Source: Cynocephalus volans (taxonomy: Eukaryota; Chordata; Mammalia; Dermoptera; Cynocephalidae). From it: a DNA stretch of 64,000 bases. Location of the stretch: the NCBI RefSeq assembly GCF_027409185.1, contig NC_084474.1, forward strand, positions 26,999,382 through 27,063,381, given 5' to 3'. Below the pieces are notes generated by a model, which saw only the letters and a program-made list of their open reading frames with translations, was not told where the DNA came from and ran no database searches. Shown here piece after piece: positions 52,000-63,914 of this stretch; position 1 is the first letter of the stretch, and every line of letters begins with the position of its first letter. The position numbers and the translations under genes are program-made.

Positions 52000-53740
52000 T
52001 GACAAGGGGGCAGAACACCAATATTTACAGGATGAGTATAGGAAGGAAGCCTGTAAATGTACTAGAGTAATCAGGGGGTCGAGGAACATCAGGAGGGACC
52101 CTGTGTTTTGCAGGTGCTGACCCACACCTACAGGATACGCAGGGCAGGTTAGAGTATCCATGGGGACTGGAAGTCATGTTGCCTCCTTCTCGATTCTCAC
52201 ACACCTGTGAACTGCAACTGGTGATTCTGCTGTGGGCTGACAGGCAGTCCTCCTGCCCCATTTGTTTCAGCAGAACGTAATTTCGGAGGTCCAGGCAAGT
52301 GACTTTTAGGGCTTGTCTTTGTGGTTTCTTTCCATTTTTTACATTTTTAGCTCAACTTACCAAAAAAAGGTAGTGATAATTTGGTGAAAGAATGCTTAGA
52401 TTTCACCGTCCACATTTTCCTTACTCTTATTTTCCTCCATTTCCACATTAGCCATTAACAAGTAAACACAATTGAACATTTTAAAATACCTTTAGAACTG
52501 CACAAACAGAAATATCTTCAGAAAACACCAAGGTGCAGAGTCCCAGTTCTTTTCCTAGATCCGTTAGTGACTAGTCCCATTTAGGCACTATTTTTCTCCT
52601 AACAAAACTGATCCTGTAACAACCATGGAGTCCCTGCTGTGCAAGATGCACAACTGCTGAGATGATCCAGACTAGGTGCTCGGTAATTATTAAATGAGAG
52701 GAGGATGGGAGCGAGGAAGAGAAGAAGAGAGCGAAAGAACTAGAAGATGATTCTTGTCATAAAAGAGCCCACAGCTTGGTGGTGATGATCTACTTGAAAT
52801 AACTCTCAGATGTTATGGAAAAATGTTCACAATATGCTTGTTTCCTAATAACGTGGTTGAAAATTCATCCTAGTGTGCTTTGGATCAAATAGGTATGCAA
52901 ATACAAAATGCTTTAGGTGAGATGGATAATTTAAGACCATAAAAACAGTGAATCTGTGTTTGAAATGAGAAAATAAACTTAAATTACCCTGCATGATAGC
53001 ATAAGAGCCAATTTTAGCCCATCTGCTTTTTAGTAATTTATCAACCAATCATTAAGTGAGTTAACTCTATACCCGGGGAACGCTGATGGCAGCATTAGCC
53101 ATAAATAAATAAGCTAATATGTACAACAGCTAAATGAATAGACTTTTCCTTGGGTGTTTTATGGCCTGAAAAGAATGCAGCTTTTCATTAGAGGAATCAT
53201 TTGAAAATGTGGAAACTGATACTGCCATAGTTCAGTGCCCATTGATAATGGCCTCTGTTTAGTTGTGCGGGTGGGAGACTGATGTCCATTTACTTTCGCA
53301 AAGATTGTTATTGAATGAAACCTTTAATGGGGGTGTTTACAATCCCACTCAGCTAAGAGCTCAGGGCGGCCTTAGAATAGTCTTTCCCTCCACCCTGACA
53401 GCTCTTAGAGAATCAATACAGGTAAATGTCAGTTGGTGGTCAGCAGTCCTGTAAGCAGAAAGGTGGAGCTGAAATGGAAACTGACAGGTAGCCACTTAGA
53501 GAGAGGGTAGGGGGTAAACACTTTGAAAAGTGAAGCTTCTCTCGGGAGTGAGGGAGTATCCAGCCCTCACTTTACAGTTAATGCTGGGATCAGAAAGGAA
53601 GAGATTAGGAACAAAGACTAGACAGCTGGGGGAAAGCCATTCGGAGCTTAGGAAAGGCCTTCCCTCTGGGTGGTACCTTTAGAGCCCCAGAATTCATATG
53701 GTTTGTCCACTCGTACCATCTGTCATTGGTCTTATTTTTT
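52000..53740. other. Repeat-poor stretch, nothing called
   Basis: About 1.7 kb with no SINE and no repeat recognised by eye. No exon with splice sites and a domain was found. Confidence 0.35.
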
Positions 53741-53744
53741 TTTA

Positions 53745-54425
53745 ATTATCTTAAAATATTTATTATTTAAATATTTAAAGTAATAAATATTTTTATTATT
53801 TAAATTATTTAAAAATAATTTTTAAAAATTGTGATAAAATACACATAACAAAATTTACCATCTAAACCATTTTTTTTTTTTTAAAGATGACGGGTTAGGG
53901 GATCTTAACCCTTGACTTGGTGTTGTCAGCACCACGCTCAACCAGTGAGCTAACCAGCCATCCCTATGTGGGATCCGAACCCGCGGCCTTGGTGTTATCA
54001 GCACCACACTCTCCCGAGTGAGCCACGGGCCGGCCCTCTAAACCATTTTAAGTAGACAGTTCAGTGGCATTAAGTACATTCACATTGTTGTATAGCCGTC
54101 ATCATCATCCATCTCCAAAATTCATCACATCTTGCAAAACTGAAACTCTGTACCCATTAAACAATAGCTCCCCACAGCCCCAATAATCACCATTCTACTT
54201 TCTATGAATTTCACTATTCTACATACCTCATATTAGTGGAATCACACATAATTTGTCCTTTTGTGACTGGATTACTTCATTTAGCATAGTGTCCTCAAGG
54301 TTATCCATGCCGTAGCATGTATCAAATTTCCTTCCTTTTTAAGGCTGAATAATATTCCATTGTATGTGTATACATTTTGTTCATTCATTCATCCATCGGT
54401 GGACATTTGGGTTGCTTCCACGTTT
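53745..54425 (-). repeat. Old L1 (L1MB-like) 3' end, split by a SINE
   Basis: Antisense L1: TTGTGATAAAATACACATAAC, AGTGGCATTAAGTACATTC, CACCATTCTACTTTCTATG, GGCTGAATAATATTCCATTG. Confidence 0.9.
53874..54036 (-). mobile_element. CYN-like SINE, class D, in old L1
   Basis: Antisense dimer. The TSD TCTAAACCATTTT is at 53861-53873 and 54037-54049. Confidence 0.96.
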
Positions 54426-54649
54426 TGGTTCTGTGTAGTCTCATTTTCTTGACCCTAAATTCACTAACTCATCCTCTTTCCCAGGTAGCAGTTTTAACAG
54501 CCATCAAGACCCAGAAAACCTTCCTGAGAAACTCAGAACAGCAATACTTAGGTTTGGAGCACCCCCAGTCCTTCTGCCCTCCCCACCCTTGCCCCTCAGC
54601 ACTTACCTTAAGAGTATATACTGTAACAGTACAAAACACTGCCTTTTAA

Positions 54650-54838
54650 AGATCATTAGTGCTTCAAAACTTTTGATCACAAGGACCTTCTGGGTGCTCA
54701 TTAAAATGTCAGATTCTCAGACCCTCACTGCACCCAGGACTGGGGTTCAGTGGTTCAGAGGAGCATCCTGGGAACCTGGGGTTTAATAGGCACTCCAGGG
54801 GATTCTTATCTTTAGGGAAGTTTGAGAAACTTGGGCTT
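54650..54838. repeat. MER5/MER58-like hAT MITE
   Basis: CTGGGTGCTCATTAAAATGTC, CTCACTGCACCCAGGACTGG, then GGTTTAATAGGCACTCCAGG and AAGTTTGAGAAACTTGGG. Confidence 0.6.
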
Positions 54839-55065
54839 TAGCTTGATAGAGACCCCTTTACTACCAACAATCCCCCTCTATTTGGGAGTTACAATATTAA
54901 ATCTTGATAAATGCAAGGCTGGTTGTATTTCTTTCTAAATACGGATTCTCAATCTTGCAGCATGCCATCCATTACTAGAAAGTTAGAGGCCAGGTACTAC
55001 CTGAATAAATAAACAGATGTAACCATGAATTTAACTCTTCTCATTTTACATCTGAAATCAGTTTT

Positions 55066-55238
55066 GTTTTTTTTTGTTTTTTTTAAAGATAACCAGTAAA
55101 GGGATCTTAATCCTTGACTTGGTGTTGTCAGCACCACACTCAGCCAGTGAGCTAACCGGCCATCCCTATATAGGGATCCAAACCCGTGGCCTTGGTGTTA
55201 TCAGCACCACACTCCCCCAAGTAAGCCATGGGCCGGCC
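55066..55238 (-). mobile_element. CYN-like SINE, class D
   Basis: Antisense dimer. The TSD CTGAAATCAGTTTT is at 55052-55065 and 55239-55252. Confidence 0.95.
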
Positions 55239-55414
55239 CTGAAATCAGTTTTTAGGTCTGGACTGATAGACCCATTGATGACTGACATTTAGGTTATGAG
55301 ATTAGGTTTCTCAGAGAGTTATTTCCCCTACTCTGCCTTTAATCATTTCTGTAATTAGGTAATTTACACACAGATCCTTATTTTTCAGTGTCTCTTGAAG
55401 TTTTGTATTTATTT

Positions 55415-55602
55415 ATTTATTTTATTTATTTATTTATTTATTTTTTTAAAAAGATGACCGGTAAGGGGATCTCAACCCTTGGCTTGGTGTTGTCAGCACC
55501 ATGCTCAGCCAGTGAGCAACTGGCCATCCCTGTATAGGATCCGAACCCGTGGCCTTAGTGTTATCAGCACCGCACTCTACCGAGTGAGCCACGGGCCAGC
55601 CT
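55415..55602 (-). mobile_element. CYN-like SINE, class D
   Basis: Antisense dimer after a (TTTA)n tail. The TSD GTTTTGTATTTATTT is at 55400-55414 and 55603-55617. Confidence 0.94.
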
Positions 55603-55619
55603 GTTTTGTATTTATTTTT

Positions 55620-56110
55620 AAGTAATACAGATTGAAATCACCCTTTCTTCATTTTTACTTCCTCTCCCTCTCAAATCTTGCCACACCTTGAAAAAACAAT
55701 TGCATGTAAGTACCTAAGTAACTGGTGAACCAGGAGAGGACTTTGCAATTGATAAACTGACAACTTCCAAAGTTCCTGGTAAGCAATGCTCGAAAATCTT
55801 CTCTCACCAGACTCCACTGGGCATTTGTGATTCCTCAGGCTCGGGACTCCCAGGTGACCAGAGCTGTGGATAGCCCAAAGGGGCTTTGGTTTTCCTATTT
55901 GAGCATTGTCTTCAGTATTGGGCTTCCCAAGCCCTTCAGTCCTCCCCTTGGGCAGATGGAAAAGACTGGAATCCCATATCACACCAGCTCTTGTAACCTG
56001 GGATCCTAGTCAACATACAGGGAAGATATCAGACCTCCAGTTATCATGAGAACAGACAGCTGCCTCGGGCTTGCCCAGAACAGGGTTTACTTCTGAAGGG
56101 ATTTGGTTTT
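55620..56110. other. No feature recognised
   Basis: Unassigned. A 103-residue minus-strand frame (55671-55982) has no domain. Confidence 0.35.
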
Positions 56111-56123
56111 TAAGAACTGGGAA

Positions 56124-56294
56124 GGGCCGGCCCGTGGCTCACGCGGTAGAGTGCAGTGCTGATAACACCAGGGCCACTGGTTCGGATCCTATACAGGGAT
56201 GGCCGGTTTGCTCACTGGCTGAACGTGGTGCTGACAACACCAAGCCAAGGGTTGAGATCCCCTTACCGGTCATCTTTTAAAAAATAAATAAAGA
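56124..56294 (+). mobile_element. CYN-like SINE, class D
   Basis: Sense dimer. The TSD AAGAACTGGGAA is at 56112-56123 and 56295-56306. Confidence 0.95.
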
Positions 56295-56309
56295 AAGAAC
56301 TGGGAAATT

Positions 56310-58283
56310 GACACAGCAGCCTCCTTCTAAGGGAGAACCTGGGAGAACAACCTTGGAAGACACTTTGCCCAGTTTTAGTGGAAGATAGTTTCAAAATGAA
56401 ATTTAAAAGTATTTGGCTTTGGCATCTTTAAATCAGATGACCTGGAGGAGTGGAATTCATGAAGAGGCTCTTGAGGGCCTTCCCTGGTTCAGGTTGTGCA
56501 GCCTCGCAGCAATTAGGGAGGGAATTTTTTCAAAAGAAAAAATCCTACTGTCCTGAGAAACACGCTCAAAGTCAATAAAATGAGTGGTTTTGTTGTGCAC
56601 TATGTTTTCCCTCTCTATTATCTTGCTGCATCTCAATGCATGAATAGGTTAAGAATGAGAAAAATCACATATCTGATCCTAAAATCTTACCCAATATTTT
56701 TATTAGCACTCAAAAAATAATTGAAATGATATATAGATGCCAAATAGAACACACATGGAAGTAAATGGAAGAACACTTAGCACCTTTAAACCACTTGTAA
56801 AACAAATCAAGAATGAAATTCCAGTCCCTTTGATATACATTCTTGATAGCAAACTACTTTCAACACAAAGTACTGTGCTAGAAATAAATCCAGAATACAT
56901 TTTATAAATCTATGATAGAATTTACATGTTAAAGCATACCCAATTTATTCCACTTTTTAATATATGAGGAATATATCAAGAATGCTGACTTCAAGTATAC
57001 ACAATAAAATTTATTTAAAAAAAGAATCCTGAGATAATTTAAGATGAAAAATAATTTGACTGTAAAAAGAATATTTTATCCTGAGATCATAAGCAGAAAT
57101 AGAACCAGAATCTTCTCCCTAAACATTTTTTTTCCTTCTTGTTTTATTTCTTTATTTGTTCTCCCTGAACATTTTCTATCCTGTTGTAATTAGGGCTAAA
57201 TATCTCACTTCAAAATACTATAAAGGGAAAAATCTTTGCATCAATAAATGTAAGCACATTATATTTCTTGCATATGTAATCTCTTTAAATAATGTAGAAA
57301 ACTTGTTTTCCATACTTTATGAAGAGACTACCAATGAAGGGGAAGTTTATCTCTATTTTATGTTATTCTCAATACTATTTCTCTTTCAAAATAATTTTGG
57401 CTGTTGTATTTTGATATTTGTCAATCAACAAAAAAGTTCTATGATTTGATAGTCTAGCTCAATATTTCTATTGAAAGAATTCAATGTACAAATTTGTTCT
57501 CTTGAACTTTGGGTACAGTCCATAAGACAACAGTTCAGTGCAATTACTGCCCCTAAGAGTCATGAAGAATTCTGAAAGCTCTTAAAACTGCTTAGGAATG
57601 AAATACTGTGCAACTATTAATGTCACAATTGGACCTACCAGTAATAAATGGAGTATGGCAGTATTTGTGATCTTACCTCTGACAATTATACACTGAATGA
57701 CAGTTCTTCCCAACCCCAGCCTGCCCTGTACTTTGTATGGGTACAAACTGAGCTGACATTATTGCCACATCGCTGAGCCTCTTACAGGCCCCACTGAGGT
57801 CCCAAGCATCTATCTAGTTTGATAGCTTCGTTCATTACAACTGCCAACTTCCCCAGGTCCTAGAAGGACACCCTGAGGGCTCATTAAGAGCACCATCAAT
57901 ATCATAGATGGCAATTTACTTTGAGCCTAGTTATTTTTCCAGGGTTTCAAATGTCCCCTTTTATACATTTCCTACTGTTCTAGTGTGTGAGTGGATGATA
58001 TTAACAACAGATATATAGGCTCAGGTAAGGAAAAGAAATAGGAGCAGAGAAATTACCTCATGAGAAGGTCCCTAAATTCCATTCATACCTGCAAAAAGAG
58101 TTCCATATTTCCAACAGAAAGTGAGACCGTTCTGTCGGTATCCATTATTCCCAGTAAAAGCACTGCTCTGCCTGCAATCTGCATTCTAATGGTTTCTCCT
58201 AATGAATAGCTTGGTGATTTTGCCAAGTCACCTAATTACTCAGTTTTACCTACTGTTATGTTGCAGGGACGAGGACAAATCAA
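56310..58283. other. Repeat-poor stretch, nothing called
   Basis: Nearly 2 kb without SINEs or other repeats recognised by eye. No exon is evident. Confidence 0.35.
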
Positions 58284-58284
58284 A

Positions 58285-58445
58285 TCAAGCAATGGTTCTC
58301 AAACTTTAATACAGAGTGCTGGGCCCCACCCCTAGACTTGCTGATTCCGTAGGTAACAGGGAGAGTTAGAGAATTTGCATTTTCAACAAGTTCCCAGGTG
58401 ATGCTGATGCTGATGGTCAAGGAACAACACTTTCAAGAATTTCAG
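58285..58445. repeat. MER5A-like hAT MITE
   Basis: CAATGGTTCTCAAACTTTAA, GTGCTGGGCCCCACCCC, GAGAATTTGCATTTTCAAC, AAGTTCCCAGGTGATGCTG and GAACAACACTTTCAAG. Confidence 0.9.
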
Positions 58446-58554
58446 AAAGAAAGCATATATTTCAACAATAAAAACCGCATAATTCTGTTTTGTCTTGACT
58501 GACAGCTTAAGGGAAAGGAAATAGATTTATTAAGTATCACAAAGAATGAACCTA

Positions 58555-58690
58555 AGTTTCAATTCTCACAACACCCTACAACATATTTATTACATTATTT
58601 TATGAATGAGGATGTTAAACCTCAGAAATTAAATGACTTGCCCAACATTATACAACAAGGAAATGGTGGACAAATATGTTTGTCCAACTC
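58555..58690 (-). repeat. MIR
   Basis: Antisense MIR: AATTCTCACAACACCC, ATGAATGAGGATGTTAAACC, AAATGACTTGCCCAACATTA. Confidence 0.8.
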
Positions 58691-58780
58691 CAAAATCCAT
58701 ATTTTGTGTTATACCTTGTGTGGTTCCTAACAATGTTCAGCCAGAATTATTACATCAGAGTTTTAATTTCATTCTACTTT

Positions 58781-58819
58781 TTTTTTCTTTTTTTTTTTTT
58801 TGGCGGCTGGCCGGTATGG
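58781..58819 (-). mobile_element. CYN-like SINE, extreme 5' truncation (39 bp)
   Basis: Only the tail and the last 17 bp (GGCGGCTGGCCGGTATG) of a class M unit inserted. The exact 12-bp TSD TCATTCTACTTT is at 58769-58780 and 58820-58831. Confidence 0.93.
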
Positions 58820-58927
58820 TCATTCTACTTTCTGTGTGGTGGTTTGTCTTCTATTTTATCTTAGCCTATTTATTATTGTTGTTGTTATAAGCTCATTTAA
58901 ATTTAGAAATAGGTGAGATACACATCT

Positions 58928-58988
58928 TTTTTTTCTTTTGGTGGTTGGTGGGTAAGGAGATCCGAACCATTGACCTTGGTGTTATCAG
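58928..58988 (-). mobile_element. CYN-like SINE, truncated class M
   Basis: T-tail, TTTTGGTGGTTGGTGGGTAAG, ending at CCTTGGTGTTATCAG. Confidence 0.8.
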
Positions 58989-59004
58989 TGCAATATACAT
59001 TTTA

Positions 59005-59197
59005 TTTTATTTTATTTTATTTTTTATTATTATTATTTTTTTTAAAAGATGACCGGTAAGGGGATCTCAACCCTTGGCCTGGTGTTGTCAGCACCACGCT
59101 CAGCCAGTGAGCAAACCGGCCATCCCTATATAGGATCCGAACCCGTGGCCTTGGTGTTATCAGCACCGCACTCTACCGAGTGAGCCACGGGCCGGCC
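59005..59197 (-). mobile_element. CYN-like SINE, class D
   Basis: Antisense dimer after a (TTTTA)n tail. The TSD TGCAATATACATTTTA is at 58989-59004 and 59198-59213. Confidence 0.96.
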
Positions 59198-59213
59198 TGC
59201 AATATACATTTTA

Positions 59214-60169
59214 AAGAAAGAAATATAAGAAAGCTGCAGGTAATCGCAAGAAAGATATTATGTTATAAACTGAATGTATTTCCCAAACCAAAAACTGAGA
59301 TATGTAACCTCATCAATATGGTCAAAACTTGGGGTAAAAAGGTCAGATTGAATGAAATGCTTTCCAAAGTTTTCCAATCTGTGTGGGCATGGGTGATCCA
59401 TATACACAGATATTATTTGGCGTGCACGCATTCGAGGAAATGACTGTTAGAAAAGGGGGAAAAATTACCTTCCTTTGCTACTATTCTGGTTCAAAGAAAG
59501 AAGTAGTTAATTTGAATTATTCAACGAGTGAAAAAAATCAGGATTACACCCAATCCTAATGTCTTGCTTTATTGTTTGATTTTAAAATAATGTTCAAACC
59601 CACAAACAGCAAGATGTTTCAAGCAATATATTTTGAATTAGCAGTCAAGAAAGGCTGCCTAATTACATGAGACCCAACCTTTTCAAAAGACCATTGTTCT
59701 GACTTAATTAACATCAACTAAAACAATTCTAAAACAACAGGGCACATTCCCATTAGGATAAATTACTCAGACCTAGTCAAGGCAGCAAAGAATTCCCTAG
59801 AGGTAAATCTGTCGCCTGCACTACAACTAATTCTCAGAGGACTCTCCTGCAGCTGGGAGCCTCCCTCTGGAAGGGGCATCTGTTCCATATTGAATTTACT
59901 CCGTTTTGAGAGACCTGGGCCATGGATAAAAGGTGAAGAAAATCCCTAGGCAGTCAGCAGAAACACAACTTGGGCTGGGACTTACCCTCCTAGCTAGGGT
60001 CACCTCTGAAGCACTTTTATCCTGCTTATTCTGGTCTCACATTTTCCGATGTATATTTAAAAGTGTGTTTTTGCTTGCTTTAATACAGGAAGAATGGGAT
60101 AGTGGAAAAACACTATGTCCTTGGCAGGATTCATAAACTGAGCAGAGTTATTAGTTAAGAGGCTGGACG
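59214..60169. other. Repeat-poor stretch, nothing called
   Basis: No repeat recognised. No exon-like frame. Confidence 0.35.
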
Positions 60170-60300
60170 GGAGTCAGCAGACCTCGCTTTGCCCCTTACA
60201 GGCAAATGACCTCAAGCCACTTCCTTCATTTTTCAACCTCCATTCCTCATTCGTGAAGTGGCAAACTCCGTGGTATAATCTCATAGGGTTAGTGCTCCAT
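60170..60300 (+). repeat. MIR
   Basis: Sense MIR: GCAAATGACCTCAAGCCAC, TTTTTCAACCTCCATTCCTC, ATTCGTGAAGTGGCAAAC. Confidence 0.6.
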
Positions 60301-60815
60301 ACCTGTTGGCTATTACTACCCCATGAGAGTTGTCTGCTGTCTCTCTTCACATGAGAAAAACGCATTCCCTACACACTCGCCATCAGCCTCTGATACCTTC
60401 TACGGTACATTCTTCTTTCCATTGGGCCGCTCTATTTTTTTGTTTTGCACTCTCTATATTAGCATGAGCCAGAATTAGAAAGGCCTGAAAAAAAAATCTG
60501 CTTGTCTATTCACCAGGAATGAAATCAGGTTTAAAACTAGAGCACTATAAATATGCTCATTTATTTTTTAGCCTTTCTTCATTTGGTTATAATTTTTCTT
60601 CCCGAATTGGTAAAGGCCACAGATGGAGGAATCAGTAATTAATTTCTGTGCCCACCAAGTAATTTTGTTTGGTGCTAAAGATTAACTGGCATTTGTCATG
60701 TGGTGGGGGAGGGGTAGGAACAAAGGATTTAAGATGAACCCAGATAAAGACGGAAGATTCATTCTTGTCTGAAGACTTAGTTACAATTCTAATGAAGCTC
60801 CAGCTTGAATAAACT
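60301..60815. other. Probable gene 3' flank, nothing firm
   Basis: This lies about 0.5-1 kb downstream of the zinc-finger stop. On minus an AATAAA (TTATTT context, about 60559-60564) could be a distal poly-A signal, but this is only a guess. Confidence 0.25.
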
Positions 60816-60817
60816 TT

Positions 60818-60916
60818 TATTTTTTTATTTTTTGGCAGCTGGCCAGTATGAGGACCTGAACTCTTGACCTTGATGTTACAACATACTCTCACCAACCAGC
60901 TATCCAGCCAGCCCTT
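60818..60916 (-). mobile_element. CYN-like SINE, class M
   Basis: Antisense monomer TTTTGGCAGCTGGCCAGTAT .. TATCCAGCCAGCCC. CTTGAATAAA / CTTGAATGAA flanks are a diverged TSD. Confidence 0.88.
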
Positions 60917-61360
60917 GAATGAATTTTTAAATAATTTGTCCCATTTAGAAATATAATACATGATGGCCATAGTATAATCTGGGGGCCCAAAACAAAGAGT
61001 AGAGAAAAGACCTCCTTTTCTTTCATCATGAATCCTAGGACTCTTTCCAGTTTCTGAACTGCAGGGACTTTTACAGTCACTCTTGGGATATACACTGAGT
61101 TTTTAGACCCTCAAGCATTCTCACCCCCAAGCTTTCACTGTTTTTAGGTAAATTCACCAAAATTCCATTCCTGTTAAAAATTGTGAAAAATATTTCTGTG
61201 AAAGCTGTTAAAACCATGGTCAATAAATCTTGTAAACTCAGCAAACTGGCCAGCTCAACTTTTCTGATCCTCATTCAATATTACTACTCCTTGTTCATAT
61301 GACACACCCATAACGAGAGAATCTGAGTCCTTAGTTTGTACACTGTCCCCACACCGAGGG

Positions 61361-61588
61361 CTAGAAATCTTCATGAAACTTCACGTGGGAGTAGAACGCG
61401 TCTTGATCTGGGAGGGTTTTCCCACAGACGCTACAGGAGTAGCCCTCGTCCTCCTTGTGGGAGCGGCGGACGTGACTGTCATGGGCAGCATGGGATGCAA
61501 AAGATTTACCACAGTACTTGCATTTGAAGGGCTTCTCCCCGGAGTGCTGCCTGATATGTGTGCGGAGAATGCTGGAGGCAGTGAACTT
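61361..61588 (-). CDS. C2H2 zinc-finger protein, last coding exon
   Basis: The only convincing host coding exon. On minus it begins after a strong acceptor (pyrimidine-rich tract ending CTGCAG, AG at 61590-61589), phase 0, and ends at TAG (61363-61361), giving 75 residues. Residues 1-15 are the second half of a finger, whose cysteines must come from the preceding exon (ILRTHIRQH). A TGEKP-type linker (HSGEKPF) leads to finger 2, CKYC..HVRRSH (C-x2-C, H-x4-H). Finger 3 is CSVC..HVKFH (C-x2-C, H-x3-H), and the protein ends three residues later (EDF). All zinc ligands in the two complete fingers are present and the frame is open, so a working gene is likely, probably a nuclear DNA-binding transcription factor of the Kruppel-type class. 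I do not recognise the gene. A BTB-ZF or PRDM protein is possible. Upstream exons lie beyond the window or in its intron. Confidence 0.88.
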   Translation of the reverse strand, partial: KFTASSILRTHIRQHSGEKPFKCKYCGKSFASHAAHDSHVRRSHKEDEGYSCSVCGKTLPDQDAFYSHVKFHEDF

Positions 61589-62044
61589 CTGCAGAGAACA
61601 GAAGGCAAGAGAAAAAGTCAACTTCCACCAGCTGGAAACTAATAAAATGGGCTTAATTTCATTGTTACTGATACTTATGTCACTCTTTCTTCTCCAGTTG
61701 ACGAATCTTGGATTTTGAGGCTATAGAGCACTCATGGTCAACAACAGTAGCCTTAATCAAAAAGGACCTGATCAACTTGTCCTTTGGTGATTCTGAGTAG
61801 CACTGGATATCAGAACAGTGGCTCTTTAGTGGCTAAGATCACCTGGGGTTCTAGTTAAAAATGCAGATTGCCAACACTAGCCCAGAGAGTGTGACCAATA
61901 AATCTGCAATGAGACCAGCAGCCTAAATATAAACAAGCAATTCAAGCAGGTGGCCCTAGGACACTTCTAGACAAACTGCATTACAGAAGGAGAAGCTAAT
62001 ATTGGCTAATGTCTTTGCATGAATCTTACCTTATTGGGTTTATT

Positions 62045-62680
62045 TTTTTGATTTAAATTTATTGGGATGTCTGTAGATTCACACACAGTTTCAGAAATAA
62101 CAGAGGTTCTGTATACCCTTTATCCAATGGTTACATATTATGATACTCTAGTACAACACCACAACCAGGACACACTGACATTGACATAAGTCAAGATACA
62201 GAACACTGTCATCGCAACGATCCCTCATGCTGCCCTTCTGCTCCCACTTCCTTCTTAAGCAGGGACAACTAATCTGTTCTCCATTTCTATAATTTTATCA
62301 TTTCAAGAATGCTGTATAAATGGAATCATACAGTATGTAACCTTCTAGGATTCACTCTTTTTACTCAGCATAATTCTCTGGAGATTCATCCCAATTGTTT
62401 TGTTTATCAATAGTTCATTCCTTTTTTCTTGCTGAGTGGTATTCAGCAATAAATGGATCTGTCCGATCACTCACCCATTGAAGAACATCTGGGTTGTTTC
62501 CAGTTTTTGGCTATTATGAATAAAGCTGATATAAACATTTATATACAAGTTTTTGTATGAATTAAAGCCTTCACTTCCCTGTAATAAGTACCCAGGAGAG
62601 CAATTATTAGATCGTATAGTAGTAGAAACTGCCAAACTATTTTCCAGAGTGGCTGGAGCATTTCAGATTCCTGAGAACTT
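62045..62680 (-). repeat. Old L1 (L1M-like) 3' end
   Basis: Antisense L1M: TATAAATGGAATCATACAG, TACTCAGCATAATTCTCTGG, GGGTTGTTTCCAGTTTTTGG, GAAACTGCCAAACTATTTTCC. Confidence 0.9.
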
Positions 62681-63544
62681 CATTGTTTTTACATCTTCTT
62701 TCTTAGCCTCTTCTTTTCTGTTCCATTTATAACTTTTCCCCTCATTCACTTCAACACTATTTTCTGACCTTTGTCACTTTAAGGTACTATATTAGAGATA
62801 TAAGAAAATGACTTTGTTTTCTGGACCCATTGACAGTGATACAAAACACAAAGTTAAACTGGTGAGCTCAGATTTGGGGGTCTGGGAGGGAAGCACTTGA
62901 CAATGGAATGTTTGGGGATCTCCACCTGCACAGCAGGACATTTCAGATTGGCACATGGGGAGTCGGGTTCTTGCTCCATAAGGAAGACCACCCAGACATG
63001 GTCAGTCTCCACCAGAAGTAACTGGAGTCTATTGTGTCAGCCAGAATGCAGACCACCAATTCATATCTTAAGTGGGTTTAGTGTTCCCTTCAGACCTCCA
63101 TCATTCCCAGATTAGCTAGACATGAAAGGTGAGGATCAGAATTAGCACTACTCCAGAAACAGGATGGTTTGTGGAGTATTTTGTCCTTGCTCTGGGCATC
63201 CCATGAGACAGCACTTACCCCCTCCCTAAGGACTGACTGCTTTTTTCACACAAATCCAATGCCACCTCTTTTGGTTCGTGCTAAGTTCACATGGTCTAGT
63301 TATGTCTCAGTGCTGTTTTTCTATGCTAATTATTTTCATTCTTTTGACACACTTTCTTTGGAAGTGTTAGTTTTCTTAAACCTGGTTGACTCAATGTTTT
63401 AATCCTCTTTGGAAGGTTTAGAAGTTCCCCTAAAGACAGCCTATACTTCTCTTATAGCTTTATTGTAAAAAGTGTAAATGACTCAATGGTAGAAACATGG
63501 TCTACACCAGTTCACTCCAATAGGACTTTATGTGCTGATGGAAA

Positions 63545-63705
63545 TGTTCTGTACCTGTGCTGTCCAATGTAGTGGTTGCTAGTCATATGTGGCCTTTGAG
63601 CACTTAAAATGTGGCTAGTGCAACTTAGGGATTGAATTTTCAATTTTATTTCACTTTTATTAATTGAAATAGCCATATATGGTTAACGGTCAGACTGCAT
63701 AGATA
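63545..63705. repeat. hAT-Charlie-type MITE
   Basis: CTGTGCTGTCCAATGTAGTGG, TAGTCATATGTGGCCTTTGAG, AAATGTGGCTAGTGCAAC, GAAATAGCCATATATGG: the same MER1-type group as 27996-28310. Confidence 0.82.
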
Positions 63706-63914
63706 TATATCACCAAAACAGGATATGAGGTATTTTGATATAATGTTTCCAAAGCATGGTTAAACTATTGTCTCTGTTCTGACAAACACTAACCATGTAT
63801 TTGTCTCTCCGTTTTTTGCTGCTCTGTCTTCTATACAACATAGATTAGATGCCACTTCTGCAATGTCCCTCTGGAAAGTCAGAGCGGCAGCATTCTCCCC
63901 ATTTAGGTCTTCAT

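Noticed and set aside
61373-61642. 89-residue plus-strand frame
   Set aside because: It is antisense to the zinc-finger exon, which has a proper acceptor, stop codon and zinc ligands on minus.
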